Shown: positions 59,801 to 64,000, counted from the first letter of the stretch. The stretch is 64,000 nt of DNA from Doris montereyensis (GCA_037039925.1 JAXRKP010000239.1:97501-161500), one strand, 5' to 3'. A program made the numbers and translations. The notes: a model not told the origin generated them from the sequence alone.

Positions 59801-62800
59801 TCATTTCTTCTTTCTTTTCCTGATGCGAACGTCTTCTGTCATCTTCCGGGTGGACAAGCTTGTGCGTGCTTCTCTGTCTCTGCTCTCTGAGCCGAGTCTT
59901 ACACCAGAGTCTCTGTCACTCTCCATGAAACTCTTTCCTTCCATTGCAATCTGTTCCGTTTTGTGAGGACTATCTCCTCCTCTGGTCTTGGCCTTGTGTG
60001 TGGTGAAGGAGGGCATGTTGCCTGCCTGCCATTCATATTCCTGAACAGAGCCATCATTTTGTCTTGAGTTTGTGGCCACTGCAAGTGGGTAGGGGTCTAC
60101 AGTCTGCAAAGCATTGCCAATCTGGCCGGAGCCATCTTGGGAATCTCTCTTGGGATCCTGCTGCCCAATGTCCTTACTCCCTGCCAGTGCATCCATGAAA
60201 GCCTTAACTTCTCCTGCAGAGGAAGCCAGATTCTGAATAGCTGTAGCAATGTCTAGTGCGGAATTTGGTTTTGGCCTTCAACTTCGCCCCCATTGTCACT
60301 TTCACTGTCTTCATCTCCAAATGCTGATGCCACCGTTCTTGGGACAGATGTTTTGTTCTTAAAGCTAAAGTGAAACCTGGACGAACTCGTTTGAGACGAT
60401 GACAAAGGCGAGGATGTTTGGGCAGCGGGCGTCTTGACTAATCTCGAATTTTCCACTATTTTGTCATCAGGAAGAGATTTGCTGTTAGGTTCTGGTTTTA
60501 ACTGAGATTTCTTTGACCAATTTGATTTTGAGGCCTCTTCCTCGGCCTCTGGAATGATTTTGGGCAACATTCCGATTGAAAGAGGGGACTGCGTGTGGAT
60601 TTTGGGCAGCATTCCAATGGCTAAGGGTGACTGAGAAAATCGTTTCTTCTTCTCACCTAAATCAGAGCTTGATTTTTCCGCCAGAGTACCTGGAGGAACA
60701 AGGGCAGCGGAAATGTGTGGAGCAAAATTTACACTCTGACTCTCCAGTCTCTGGTGCCGGGAATGGAGGTGACGGCGGCAAAGGGGTCTCAGGTGGTTTG
60801 GGAGCAGGAGGAGGTGGAGGTACTGGAGTTGTTAATGGTGACCCATCTTGGTCCTTTGAAAACGAAGCTTGAAAACGAGTAGGTGGGGAGGAGCCGAAGG
60901 ACTAGGAGGCTTAGGATTGATTGATTTAGATTTAGTCGAAGAACGGCTCGAATCATCCGGCATGGGGATTTCGCTCAGTGAAAATGGCATCGAGACAGGA
61001 TCTGTTTTCAGCAGCGACTTTGCATGGTCTCCAGAAAGTTCTTCCTCAAATTTCTCATTCGCATCACTAGTTGGACGTTTCTGAGACTTAACTCTGCTTT
61101 CTTTGGGCTTTTTCACACTTGCCGTTTCTAACTCTCCAGCCTTTGGTTGAGAGAGGATGGACGAGATCTTTGGCCTCTTGCCTTCTGATGTAAATTTCCT
61201 GGAATCACTTCCAGGAGCATCACCAACTGGGGTCATGCTTTCACCAGAGGCGGGGGGATTGAACGTGTCAGAGTAGTGGACGAGTTATCACTTACAGAGC
61301 GTACGCTAGGAACTTTCAGCAGGTTGAAAATCAGAAATCACTGGCGGTGGAACAGATTGTAGGGGAGGCACCATGGCCAATGCTGGGTTGGTCTTGCTCC
61401 CTTTGTCTGGAACCTGCCCTAGAGGAGGTGGAACTGACTGGACGGGCGGGCACTGTAAGAGGTAATGGAGGGACAGGGAGTGCTGATGTGTTAGCCAAAG
61501 ACAACATTGGGTACAAGACTAATGATGGTGGCACATGTGCAATGTTTGACTGACCTTTAGGGGTCACACCAGAGGCTTGTGATCCCTTTGAAATTTCACT
61601 CAACAATTTTAATGTTTCAGGGGGCAATGTTACGACTTTTGCAGCTAATGACCTTTGAACGTCTGTCAAACTCATTTTGAAATCTCCTTCAGACTGTGCT
61701 TGAGGTGAAGACACAGTTAACGGCATTGAAGGTTGACTTACAGACAATGAGAATGTGGGTGTGTCCGAATTAGACATTTCTGATGGACAAGACGTTGAGA
61801 CAGATGACAACACAACACCCTCATTTCTGTCCTTGGCAACCTTAGATGACAGGGAAGAGGCAATAATATTACCAGGATTTTTTTCCTCACTATGTTCTAA
61901 TGAAAGACTTTGTGCATTGGTATCAGCGTCTCCTTCTACAGATGGGCAAGATAGAGAGAGAAATGTCTAAATTCGCCCCAGCTTGTAGTTGTAAAGGGAA
62001 GAGAGAGGCACTTGGGTTGGGGTGAGGGTGGAGGCATCAAGTTCATGAGACATTTTTGGAACTTTTCTCTATTTCTACTTTCATCTTAGAAGAAGGCTGA
62101 GGTATACAGTCTTCAGCAGCCCCATCTTCACTCGCTGGTCCTCGTTGGGCAACGTCCACAGGTGTATTTGATTCTGAGGCCAACGTTTTGGTTGGTCCTG
62201 TCCCTGCATTAGAAGACGGACCTATTTTGTCATCCTCTTCATTATCGGAACTGTTACTGCTGTAATCTAGCCCAAGTACAGGGGGGTGGCTTGATTCTCG
62301 CTGCCAAAGTTCATCAACTTAGGTGAAGGTCGCTCCTTTCCCTCCATTTCCCATAATGGCACATATTTAAATTTTAGTTTCTTGGGTGGACTGTAACTCT
62401 TGGCTTTCTCCTCCTTCTCTCTTTCATTTGCACTAGACTCTGCTAAATTTTTCCCTTCGTCTGCTGAGGTATCTTCAACTTCTTTAGAATCTCTAACAGT
62501 CTTATTCTTTTCTTGGTCTTCACTGTCCGACAGATAATCTTTAACTGATTGGCTATTGTCTGTCTCAGCCTTCGATGCCTTCAACTCAATACTTTGCTCA
62601 CTGTTGCCATGAGACATCCCATGACTACCCGAGCTGAGAGAGGCCGATTGTTTTTCGATACTGATTTCAACAAGATCTCAGAAGCAAGTGGCTCATTCGA
62701 GCCCCTCTTGCAGTTCACACAGCAAGGCTCTCCTTTTCCTGTTTTCTTTCTCAGCATTCTCATCCTCATCATCGTCCAGCAAATCAGACTTAATGGTTGC

Positions 62801-64000
62801 ATTCAGCTTTCGGCTGGACCCTGCTATAGAAAATTTGATATGTCTGCTTTTGCCTTCTTTTTTCCTGTTTTGCTATTTCCTTATTTTCTTTCATGTGCAA
62901 AGAAGCTTTAGTCTCGGACAAAGACTCGGCAGGTACAGGCTCAGGGCGTTGTCTTCGTTCTTGAGACTCTTTCGTTTCTTCTTGCTGAATTTCTTCATCA
63001 GATATCTCCATTTCTTCTATCAGCAAGTTGTCTTCGCTTTGAGTCTGGTGTTTCAGAGAGGCTTCTCTTGCTTTAGTGTCAGTTTGCATAACGTCTTTGG
63101 AACAAGGATTTCCCCAGGAATAGGGATGGAGGAAAGGTCAACAGCTGCCAAGGAATTGCCCGTTTCTTTCCCTGAATCTTTCTGTGGATTTTGGATTCTC
63201 CTCTTGGTTTTCTTGTTTAGACACTGAGGAATTTTTCTATCAACAGAAGGACTTCTTCGAGAGTTATGTGATGTTTCACTTTCTTCCTAATGCCTTCATC
63301 GCCGCTTCCCCTGGAGTCTGACGACGATGAAGATGACCGAGCTTTCCGTTCTTTTTCCCTCCGAGCTCTCCTGTAACGTTTCAAATTCAGGACTGGCTTG
63401 AGATCTCTTAAATCTTTCTCTGGATCGTGACCTGTCTCTACGATCACGTGTCCTCCTGTCCCGAGAACGTGATGTAGAACGGTTTCTTCGTCTGTAGTTA
63501 TCGTAGTATGAGGATCTTGAAGTCCTTGCATATCTGTCTCTACGATCACTTGACCTGGAACGTCTTCGATAACCTCGCCAATTTCGGTCTGGAGAACGGG
63601 AATGACCTGTTCTCCTCCCTTCAGGTGATCTTGAAGGATACCTTCTTCTCTCGTCTGAAGATGAGCACTCTCTTCGTTTTTCATGGACTCTTGAGCGCTC
63701 TTTCCTTCGCTCACCTGATCGTGACCGCTCACTTTTTTCCTGACTTTGCTGGGAAGATTTTGAGACAGATCTCCGGCCTCTAGATTCTTGTTCTTCTTCC
63801 CTTAACTGAACCACCACATCTGCCTTTTCTTCATCAAACTTCTTATTGCCCACACTTTTGGATCTTCGGGGGGTTCAGAAGATGACCCATTGGAAGCAGA
63901 GAAAAACTGTTTTGCATTTTCAGGGGATAGTGATTTCCTCACAGGTGATCTTGATAAGTCGCTGGAGTTTTGGAGGTCATTGCTCTTTTCTTTTGTCAAC
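23950..64000 (-). CDS. SETD2: histone H3 lysine-36 methyltransferase SETD2 (5' end outside window)
   Basis: Twenty-one exons were assigned by splice phase and by similarity to known SETD2. SETD2 is the main enzyme placing H3K36 trimethylation on transcribed chromatin, travelling with elongating RNA polymerase II. In protein order I see a long low-complexity SR-rich N-terminus, AWS zinc-binding cysteines, SET domain (GWG, NHSC with the following CETQ, ELTFDY), post-SET CxCGxxxC, a central helical region, a charged and proline-rich linker, WW domain (two W: NWKT and TQWEL) and the SRI domain at the C-terminus ([14 protein letters not shown]). SRI domains bind the Ser2/Ser5-phosphorylated CTD. 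Several exons need one-base corrections, while the catalytic motifs are intact. The first exon seen continues past 64000, so the start codon is not in the window. The gene spans over 40 kb because its introns are full of repeats. Confidence 0.95.
24430..24800. repeat. TCTAGAT palindrome-rich patch in SETD2 intron
   Basis: TCTAGA/CTAGATCT-type hexamers recur well over a dozen times, making a locally self-complementary stretch with no clear fixed period. Confidence 0.6.
25592..25777 (-). CDS. SETD2: SETD2 exon, first half of SRI domain
   Basis: Acceptor GTCAACAG, donor AAG|GTGTGT, 62 codons, phase 0 at both ends. Contains [20 protein letters not shown] and [14 protein letters not shown] and ends DFKHLARK, which is very close to vertebrate SETD2. 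Confidence 0.95.
26352..26448 (-). CDS. SETD2: SETD2 exon, end of WW domain and acidic tail
   Basis: The first base completes an Arg codon split across the intron. QTQWELPSW supplies the second WW tryptophan and the terminal proline, followed by acidic [13 protein letters not shown]. Donor AAG|GTCAGT. Confidence 0.95.
26490..26600. repeat. about three tandem ~51-bp units
   Basis: GATGCTGGCTGGCCCAGGGT recurs three times with TTGTTTTTTAAATCACGAT-like spacers, just upstream (in transcript sense) of the WW exon. Confidence 0.8.
26625..26910 (+). mobile_element. family E repeat split by an inserted SINE D
   Basis: The left part is 26625-26698 (GTAAATGAGTACCCAACTA) and the right part 26846-26910 (ATCTTGTCAGAGTGCTAGTA). 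They continue the same repeat seen whole at 12410 and 46935. The insertion lies between CTAGGGG duplicates. Confidence 0.65.
26699..26845 (+). mobile_element. SINE family D, reference copy with target duplications
   Basis: Flanked by CTAGGGG at 26692-26698 and 26846-26852. Core motifs: AACTTACCCTATCCACCAT, GCGATCTCAGGGTGAACTAA, AGAAGTAGGACATACC and CACCCGCCAACCGCCC. About 150 bp. I see no clear tRNA-like promoter, so its parentage is open. Confidence 0.75.
27085..27262 (+). mobile_element. SINE family D copy after a GTT/GGT microsatellite
   Basis: TTAAAATTTACCCCGTCCAC, GGTGATCTCAGGGTGAATTA and GATCCACCAACAGCGCCCGC mark the copy. A short GTTGTTGTT/GGTGGTGGT run (27085-27130) precedes it. Confidence 0.75.
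27368..27534 (-). CDS. SETD2: SETD2 exon, first part of WW domain
   Basis: Acceptor TTTCCTCAG, donor AG|GTAAGG. Reads an acidic then proline-rich lead ([15 protein letters not shown]) and [20 protein letters not shown], the first WW tryptophan and the triple tyrosine strand. WW domains bind proline-rich peptides. In SETD2 it is reported to contact the enzyme's own proline-rich stretch (established knowledge). Confidence 0.95.
27770..27935 (+). mobile_element. SINE family B copy, truncated
   Basis: Head GGCATCAATGGCCGAGTGAT with box B GGGTTCAAATCC. It stops after the CTCAACCTAGGTGTAAATGG segment. Confidence 0.7.
27945..28275. repeat. head-to-head inverted SINE pair
   Basis: A - strand copy (about 27945-28107) and a + strand copy (about 28116-28275) of one tRNA-derived SINE meet at their heads. 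Each head has TTGGTAGCACGC and a box B (GGTTCGAT-CCC). The arms could fold as a ~160-bp hairpin. A family relative lies at about 40990-41130. Confidence 0.75.
28320..28620. mobile_element. SINE family B fragment (+) followed by SINE family C (-)
   Basis: 28320-28430 carries the GTCAGACCAGCGTCCTGACC body of family B. 28435-28620 is family C on the - strand, with a tRNA-like head near 28560-28615 (AGTTCGATTTCC read on the - strand). Confidence 0.6.
28663..29405 (-). CDS. SETD2: SETD2 exon, charged helix then DPxTGQP-repeat linker
   Basis: Acceptor TTTGTGTAG, donor CAG|GTAAAT. It opens with [20 protein letters not shown] and a glutamine-rich helix, matching the KLSTEERR region of vertebrate SETD2. 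It then carries a proline-rich linker with repeated [21 protein letters not shown] units (about 28700-29170). Exon length 743 nt is one base from what the flanking phases need. The frame changes between about 29210 and 29260 near the glutamine-coding CAG repeats, so there is at least one indel here. Confidence 0.85.
29508..29635 (+). mobile_element. SINE family D copy, diverged
   Basis: Recognised by TTGCCCTGTCCACCATATAA and GGAACGACTTAGCGCCTACC. Confidence 0.55.
29640..29820. repeat. (AAAT)n then (GAAA)n microsatellite
   Basis: AAATAAATAAATA then more than twenty GAAA units, giving a - strand poly-FFLSF shadow frame. Confidence 0.95.
30070..30740. repeat. 25-bp minisatellite with a duplicated end
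   Basis: The unit contains GGTGCAAACAGAATCCACGT. There are about 19-20 copies, some shortened to AATAGAATCCTGA. The segment CAAATATGGAAAGTAACC with the following ~50 bases appears twice (30568 and 30681), so the array edge was duplicated. Confidence 0.9.
30738..30850 (+). mobile_element. SINE family D copy, truncated
   Basis: TTTACCCCGTTCACCATTGC and GGTGAATTAAGAGGAAGCGG follow directly on the duplicated minisatellite edge. Confidence 0.65.
31029..31060. repeat. (CAAT)n microsatellite
   Basis: About seven tetramers. Confidence 0.9.
31160..31480 (-). mobile_element. tRNA-derived SINE, family C-like
   Basis: The - strand head GGTAGCTCAGCTGGCAAATC (box A) with TGAGTTTGATTCTGA (box B) lies at 31410-31468. 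The body includes two similar ACTGGGATATGTTTCAGCTC-type segments. The 99-codon frame on the + strand is a shadow. Confidence 0.65.
31556..31628 (-). CDS. SETD2: SETD2 exon, basic region
   Basis: Acceptor TTGACCCAG, donor AG|GTAAGT. Reads [20 protein letters not shown] then DDEE, a likely nuclear localisation segment. Phases match both neighbours. Confidence 0.9.
31775..32108 (-). mobile_element. SINE family A copy with G20 run
   Basis: The tail (GATTTTGATTTTGATTT) is left and the head right. The internal G run is 31975-31994, the longest of the family here. Confidence 0.75.
32242..32276. repeat. A35 homopolymer
   Basis: Thirty-five A on the + strand, possibly the tail of a retroposed sequence, though I recognise nothing upstream. 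Confidence 0.85.
32277..33095. other. SETD2 intron, nothing recognised
   Basis: AT-rich with short shadow frames only. Confidence 0.4.
33100..33192 (+). mobile_element. SINE family D 3' fragment
   Basis: Only the AAAGGAAAGAAGTAGGACAT end of the family remains, 60 bp from a SETD2 exon. Confidence 0.6.
33254..33286 (-). CDS. SETD2: SETD2 micro-exon (33 nt)
   Basis: Acceptor CTTCTTGCCAG, donor CAG|GTAAGC. Reads [10 protein letters not shown] between split codons. Phase 1 on both sides fits exons 41197 and 31556 exactly, which is the main support, since the sequence is too short for similarity. Confidence 0.75.
33290..34125. other. SETD2 intron, nothing recognised
   Basis: No coding signal and no clear repeat family. 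Confidence 0.4.
34126..36560. repeat. 34-bp minisatellite, about 65-70 units
   Basis: The unit contains GATAAGGCATAACATTTGCT and TACAGATGACTGGT. Variants carry TTTCTGATCATTGGT. Both ends are degenerate. It lies in the 7.9-kb intron between exons 41197 and 33286. The frames coding [16 protein letters not shown] peptides on the - strand are by-products. Confidence 0.9.
36561..38880. other. SETD2 intron, mostly unrecognised
   Basis: 37555-37790 resembles a decayed SINE body (GTGTCCTGTCCAGCAGGTGA). There is a G-rich stretch at 38130-38170, an A17 run near 38200 and a T19 run near 38558. No gene is seen. Confidence 0.4.
38881..39960. other. SETD2 intron with a G run and possible old element
   Basis: G-rich run at about 38910-38932. 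39805-39830 carries CTCCAAGATGGCGGCGTTTC, like 54470-54490 reversed. No gene is seen. Confidence 0.35.
39962..40060 (+). mobile_element. SINE family D copy
   Basis: GTGGTCTCAGGGTGAATATG and CAGCAAGATGACAGACAGG mark it. Confidence 0.6.
40185..40330. repeat. (GAG)n microsatellite
   Basis: About forty GAG/GGA triplets with small interruptions, followed by GAGAGAGA. Confidence 0.95.
40385..40495 (+). mobile_element. SINE family D copy, diverged
   Basis: ATTTACCATGCCTGTCTGAG and GGAAAGCAGTTGAACCTACC are the recognisable pieces. Confidence 0.5.
40840..40985 (+). mobile_element. SINE family D copy
   Basis: TGAAATTTACCCCGTCCACC, GGTGAACTAAGAGGAAACAG and AGTAGGACCTACCAGCAGCA form a near-consensus copy. 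Confidence 0.8.
41197..41260 (-). CDS. SETD2: SETD2 exon, basic helix
   Basis: Acceptor CGTTCTCAG, donor CG|GTGAGT. Reads [20 protein letters not shown], aligning with the EVYRIPKK segment of vertebrate SETD2. Confidence 0.9.
41344..42113 (+). mobile_element. piggyBac-like non-autonomous transposon
   Basis: TTAA sites at 41344-41347 and 42110-42113 border CCCAATCCTGCCTAACGC on the left and its near-perfect inverse on the right (GCGAGTTAGGCAGGATTGGG). The TTAA target and CCC tips are the piggyBac signature. Inside, about 41712-41870 reads an acidic stretch ([18 protein letters not shown], then a one-base shift to [14 protein letters not shown]), the kind of N-terminus found in piggyBac transposases. 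The catalytic part is absent, so the element cannot move itself. It lies just upstream, in transcript sense, of a SETD2 exon. Confidence 0.75.
42306..42620 (+). mobile_element. SINE family A, full copy with 5' G run
   Basis: A G15-16 run (42306-42320) precedes the head CTCGGTAGTCCAGATGCAAG (box A-like) and GTGGGTTCGAGCCTC (box B). The body contains TAACCCCCTGGTCCAGGTAG and GCACGTTAAAGATCCCTTGG. The tail is AAATCAAATCAAAACAAAA. Confidence 0.85.
42690..42980 (+). mobile_element. SINE family B, full copy
   Basis: Head GGCGTCGGTGGCTGAGTGGC, box B GAGTTCAAATC. The body has CACATTTTCCCCACTTTAAC and CAGACTAGCGTCCTGGCCAG, ending GGCCTTGAAAGAACTTTACT. Confidence 0.85.
43049..43275 (-). CDS. SETD2: SETD2 exon, acidic Ser-rich region
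   Basis: Acceptor GACAACAG, donor AAG|GTATGA. Reads an acidic serine-rich stretch and ends [20 protein letters not shown] then WSGLK. The end aligns with the DISDLATKLLDSWKDLK helix of vertebrate SETD2. Phases are right on both sides. Confidence 0.95.
43384..43570. mobile_element. fragment related to the TTAA element at 46486
   Basis: It begins TTAACCCCATCACTGTCATG and shares GTGCCCATAGATTTTACGGG-like segments with 46540-46600. No right end is found. Confidence 0.4.
43725..44267 (-). CDS. SETD2: SETD2 exon, post-SET helical region and poly-Q linker
   Basis: Acceptor TTTTTGCAG, donor GG|GTATGG. The first part ([20 protein letters not shown], then ILGIVEKW) matches the helical region after the SET module. 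It is followed by a Pro/Ser/Gln linker with seven glutamines, then [10 protein letters not shown]. The length of 543 nt is a multiple of three, but the flanking phases need 3n+1. The frame changes near a C6 run at about 44135-44140, so one base is missing or extra. Confidence 0.9.
44342..44384. repeat. (CA)n microsatellite
   Basis: About twenty dinucleotides within 80 bp of a SETD2 acceptor. Confidence 0.95.
44448..44585 (+). mobile_element. SINE family D copy
   Basis: GAAATTCACCCTGTTCACCA, GGTGATCTCAGGCTGAATTA and AGTAGGACCTATCAGCAGCA. Confidence 0.75.
44991..45113 (-). CDS. SETD2: SETD2 exon, helical region after SET
   Basis: Acceptor GTTTTGTAG, donor TTG|GTATGC, 41 codons. [20 protein letters not shown] aligns with the FLERHGLSLLWIWMAEL segment of vertebrate SETD2. 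Confidence 0.95.
45191..45389. mobile_element. hAT-family MITE with 8-bp target duplication
   Basis: The tips are CAGTGGCTTTCAACTGG and, inverted, CAGTGGTTCTCAACCTTTTT, the classic Charlie-type hAT end. It is flanked by ATCTAAAT (45183-45190) and GTCTAAAT (45390-45397), 7 of 8 identical. It contains a (TG)n plus G run. At 199 bp it has no transposase. Confidence 0.85.
45902..46033 (-). CDS. SETD2: SETD2 exon, helical region after SET
   Basis: Acceptor CTCTTTTCAG, donor CAG|GTCAGA, 44 codons. [20 protein letters not shown] and [16 protein letters not shown] align with the NQVLSLSRLMVRIETL region of vertebrate SETD2. Confidence 0.95.
46486..46741. mobile_element. small TTAA element (piggyBac-like MITE)
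   Basis: TTAA at 46482-46485 and 46742-46745. The ends CCTCTTTG and, inverted, CCCCTTTGCTGCC form short imperfect inverted repeats. Related internal sequence is at 43384-43570. Confidence 0.55.
46900..47160 (+). mobile_element. family E repeat copy
   Basis: GTGAATGAGTACCCAGCTAT, CTTGTTAGAGTGTTAGTGCG and a diverged 3' part with a ~60-bp insertion. Confidence 0.55.
47226..47355 (-). CDS. SETD2: SETD2 exon, post-SET zinc site
   Basis: Acceptor CTGGTAACAG, donor [26 protein letters not shown] carries the CxCxxxxC post-SET cysteines that, with a SET cysteine, bind zinc and close the active site. A basic tail with [13 protein letters not shown] follows. Confidence 0.95.
47608..47695 (+). mobile_element. 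SINE family D copy, truncated
   Basis: GGAATTTACCCTGTCCATTA and GATTTCAGGGTGAATTAAAA. Confidence 0.6.
47743..48315. mobile_element. TTAA-bounded element (piggyBac-like MITE)
   Basis: TTAA at 47739-47742 and 48316-48319. The ends CTCATTAGTG and, inverted, CTCATTGAGA give about 6-7 matching bases. The sequence is otherwise unrecognised and the open frames inside are short. Confidence 0.45.
48423..48520 (-). CDS. SETD2: SETD2 exon, C-terminal SET domain
   Basis: Acceptor CTTCCACAG, donor [28 protein letters not shown] and [13 protein letters not shown] include the catalytic/binding ELTFDY motif. Confidence 0.97.
48706..48747. repeat. (CATA)n microsatellite
   Basis: About ten tetramers. Confidence 0.95.
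48790..48965 (+). mobile_element. SINE family D copy, disrupted
   Basis: ACCTTATCCATCATATGCGA and a second partial start near 48865 (TAAAACTTACCCTGCCCAAG) suggest two overlapping or rearranged copies. Confidence 0.5.
49068..49255 (+). mobile_element. SINE family B copy, internally deleted
   Basis: Head GTGGCATCGGTGGTCGAACG. The body jumps from CCCCCACTCTATCCAGGTG to the GCCATGACAGCCTTAAAGAA end. Confidence 0.7.
49293..49322. repeat. (AC)n microsatellite
   Basis: About 14 dinucleotides. Confidence 0.95.
49469..49670 (-). CDS. SETD2: SETD2 exon, core of SET domain
   Basis: Acceptor ATCCCGTAAAG, donor [27 protein letters not shown] begins it, [15 protein letters not shown] follows, and [16 protein letters not shown] ends it. 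NHSC is the S-adenosylmethionine-binding motif. Val replaces the Cys that vertebrate SETD2 has in EYCGE. Phases fit on both sides. Confidence 0.97.
49680..50125. other. SETD2 intron, nothing recognised
   Basis: No repeat family or coding signal seen. Confidence 0.4.
50126..50390 (+). mobile_element. SINE family B copy
   Basis: Head GGGCGATGCCAGTGGTCTAG, box B GAGTTTGAATCC, end GGCCATAACAGCCTTGAAGA. Confidence 0.75.
50391..51532. other. SETD2 intron; (TG)n at 50791-50849
   Basis: Apart from the TG/CG dinucleotide run and a short duplicated CGGCTGGCTTGA near 50620-50655, nothing is recognised. A long - strand frame running from the exon into this intron (to 50903) is a shadow. Confidence 0.5.
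51533..51613 (-). CDS. SETD2: SETD2 exon, AWS to SET junction
   Basis: Acceptor CTGTTGCAG, donor AG|GTAAGG. The SETD2-like frame reads [20 protein letters not shown] then DMEE, containing the GWG motif that opens the SET domain. The previous exon ends in phase 0, which would need six A at the exon start, but seven are present (51607-51613). One extra A in the consensus is the simplest reading. Confidence 0.9.
51705..51918 (+). mobile_element. two tandem SINE family D copies
   Basis: A truncated copy (51712-51775) is followed by a fuller one (51785-51915). Each starts with GAAATTT-CC and has GGTGAATTAAGAGG. Confidence 0.7.
51960..52405 (+). mobile_element. LINE fragment, different family
   Basis: [20 protein letters not shown] and [12 protein letters not shown] form the conserved segment after the polymerase core of non-LTR elements. 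It is followed by frameshifted YGMVK/[11 protein letters not shown] sequence. The family is not the one at 10085 or 14040. Confidence 0.8.
52591..52642 (-). CDS. SETD2: SETD2 exon, second half of AWS domain
   Basis: Acceptor TTTCTCCAG, donor AAG|GTGAGT. The first base completes a Cys codon, then [17 protein letters not shown] gives the C-terminal AWS cysteines. 52 nt, phases exact. Confidence 0.97.
52760..53080. other. SETD2 intron; three short tandem units
   Basis: ACATTGACATC with an AATCTTTTA-like spacer repeats at about 52800-52900. Nothing else is seen. Confidence 0.5.
53085..53745 (-). mobile_element. LINE fragment, L2/CR1-like reverse transcriptase end
   Basis: The - strand frame contains YADDIQLY (polymerase active site), [37 protein letters not shown] and [17 protein letters not shown]. 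This order is typical of the C-terminus of L2/CR1/Jockey-clade elements. It is frameshifted and 5'-truncated, in the same orientation as SETD2. Confidence 0.85.
53857..53976 (-). CDS. SETD2: SETD2 exon, first half of AWS domain
   Basis: Acceptor CTTAACTACTTGCAG, donor [28 protein letters not shown] and [12 protein letters not shown] supply the first AWS cysteines and align with the KKNKSHRDIKRMQCECT segment of vertebrate SETD2. The 5' 40 nt of this exon and its acceptor are repeated upstream (54031-55183). Confidence 0.97.
53977..55185 (-). repeat. tandem duplications of the AWS-exon 3' splice site
   Basis: A ~84-bp unit of intron end, acceptor CTACTTGCAG and about 40 nt of exon recurs. Exon-like parts lie at about 54031-54070, 54113-54153, 54197-54238, 54283-54323, 55058-55098 and 55142-55183 (the last without an acceptor). 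From the 54153 acceptor the frame is open and reaches the true exon in phase (177 nt). An unrelated ~680-bp block (54340-55020) interrupts the array. Confidence 0.85.
54340..55020. other. unidentified block inserted in the splice-site array
   Basis: It contains GGCGGCCATCTTGGATTTTG and AT-rich sequence ending GATGGTGCCTTA. No inverted repeats or open frame are seen. The flanks belong to the 84-bp array, so it is younger than the array. Confidence 0.5.
55188..55450 (-). mobile_element. SINE family B copy
   Basis: Head on the right (reverse of TGGCATCGGTAACTGAGTGG). The body has the complement of GGGTACAAGCACTAACTTGG. Confidence 0.75.
55725..55795 (+). mobile_element. SINE family D 5' part
   Basis: AATTTACCACGTCCACCATT and GGTGATCTCATGGTGAATCA run into a GGGAGG/G-run (to 55809) only 8 bp from the SETD2 exon. 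Confidence 0.65.
55818..55966 (-). CDS. SETD2: SETD2 exon upstream of AWS, with GC donor
   Basis: Reads [20 protein letters not shown] and [16 protein letters not shown], the latter matching FEVIEENVYLTER of vertebrate SETD2. The donor is AG|GCAAGT, the consensus form of a GC-AG intron. The phase (2) agrees with the next exon, which starts with G. The acceptor after GTGAAAAAG is pyrimidine-poor and less certain. Confidence 0.9.
56395..56675 (-). mobile_element. SINE family A copy, diverged
   Basis: CATATCCACAACTAAAGAGA at the tail side, GGGATTCTT-type head at right. The internal G run is short (AAGGGAG). Confidence 0.65.
56866..57078 (-). CDS. SETD2: SETD2 exon, VKSRWRR segment
   Basis: Acceptor CATCCCATCAG, donor AAG|GTAAAT, 71 codons, phase 0 both ends. 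[16 protein letters not shown] opens it, matching the KSRWRR motif of vertebrate SETD2. It ends [18 protein letters not shown] with a basic nuclear-signal-like patch. Confidence 0.92.
57355..57712 (-). mobile_element. SINE family A copy carrying a short insertion
   Basis: Tail left, head right (reverse of TAGTGCGGAGGCAAGGTGTC). At about 57384-57482 a ~95-bp unrelated segment is inserted between CCACAACT duplicates (57376-57383 and 57475-57482). Confidence 0.75.
57774..64000 (-). CDS. SETD2: SETD2 giant N-terminal exon, partial, frame-disrupted
   Basis: The donor AAG|GTATTT ends the exon in phase with 57078. The exon extends beyond 64000. It matches in kind the long early exon of other SETD2 genes, but is very low in complexity. 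From 64000 downward it reads: serine-rich ([16 protein letters not shown]); SR/RD-rich (about 63430-63860, [18 protein letters not shown]); acidic ([20 protein letters not shown]); charged/Ser (61300-62620); [16 protein letters not shown] near 59100; Pro/Gln/Tyr-rich (58530-58870, with a poly-Q run); acidic Ser-rich end near 57780-57890. The apparent frame switches at about 63866, 63415, 58850, 58060, 57895 and elsewhere, with stops if read in one frame. The encoded character stays continuous across the switches. I infer indels in the consensus, though gene decay is not excluded. Confidence 0.85.

Noticed and set aside
58498..59890. Several + strand open frames of 97-188 codons opposite the SETD2 exon
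   Set aside because: They are mirror images of SR-, Ser- and Pro-rich SETD2 coding sequence and read as Ser/Phe/Leu-rich nonsense with no domain.

Overview
This is animal nuclear DNA: split genes with GT-AG introns, no operons, and dense interspersed and tandem repeats. The best-anchored gene is a SETD2-type histone H3K36 methyltransferase. The mix of LINEs, tRNA-derived SINEs, hAT, pogo and piggyBac-like elements and many minisatellites suits an invertebrate. A lophotrochozoan, probably a mollusc, is my inference and is not proven by anything in the window.

Layout. (1) 1-13336, + strand: the 3' part of a gene I could not identify. At least six exon-like blocks lie between 3117 and 13336. 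They are separated by a pogo-like element, minisatellites (including a 42-bp array at about 7320-8936) and an antisense LINE fragment. (2) 13337-23390: intergenic DNA between two convergent genes, holding minisatellites, a rearranged LINE copy, a TIR element, SINEs and very long G runs. (3) 23390-64000, - strand: SETD2, reconstructed as 21 coding exons. They run from a giant N-terminal exon that leaves the window at 64000 down to the stop codon at 23950-23952. In order they encode an SR-rich and low-complexity N-terminus, AWS, SET and post-SET domains, the central helical region, a proline-rich linker with DPxTGQP repeats, a WW domain, and the SRI domain that binds the RNA polymerase II tail. 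Introns are packed with SINEs, MITEs and minisatellites.

Reading-frame quality. SETD2 residues and splice phases agree very well in most exons, but several exons are off by one or more bases: 51533-51613 at an A7 run, 43725-44267, 28663-29405, and repeatedly in 57774-64000. At least the A7 case sits in a homopolymer. I read these as consensus or assembly indels rather than a dead gene, because the catalytic motifs are intact. The same off-by-one problem affects the + strand gene.

Most notable observations: (a) the 3' splice site and first ~40 nt of the AWS exon are tandemly duplicated, with five more usable-looking acceptors, and one of them would add 59 codons in frame; (b) a GC-AG intron beside it; (c) a piggyBac-like element with TTAA sites, matching terminal repeats and a remnant that resembles a transposase N-terminus; (d) a SINE family present in about 17 copies, all in one orientation, antisense to SETD2; (e) a 42-bp minisatellite open in several frames whose last unit runs into a consensus splice donor in phase with the next exon.
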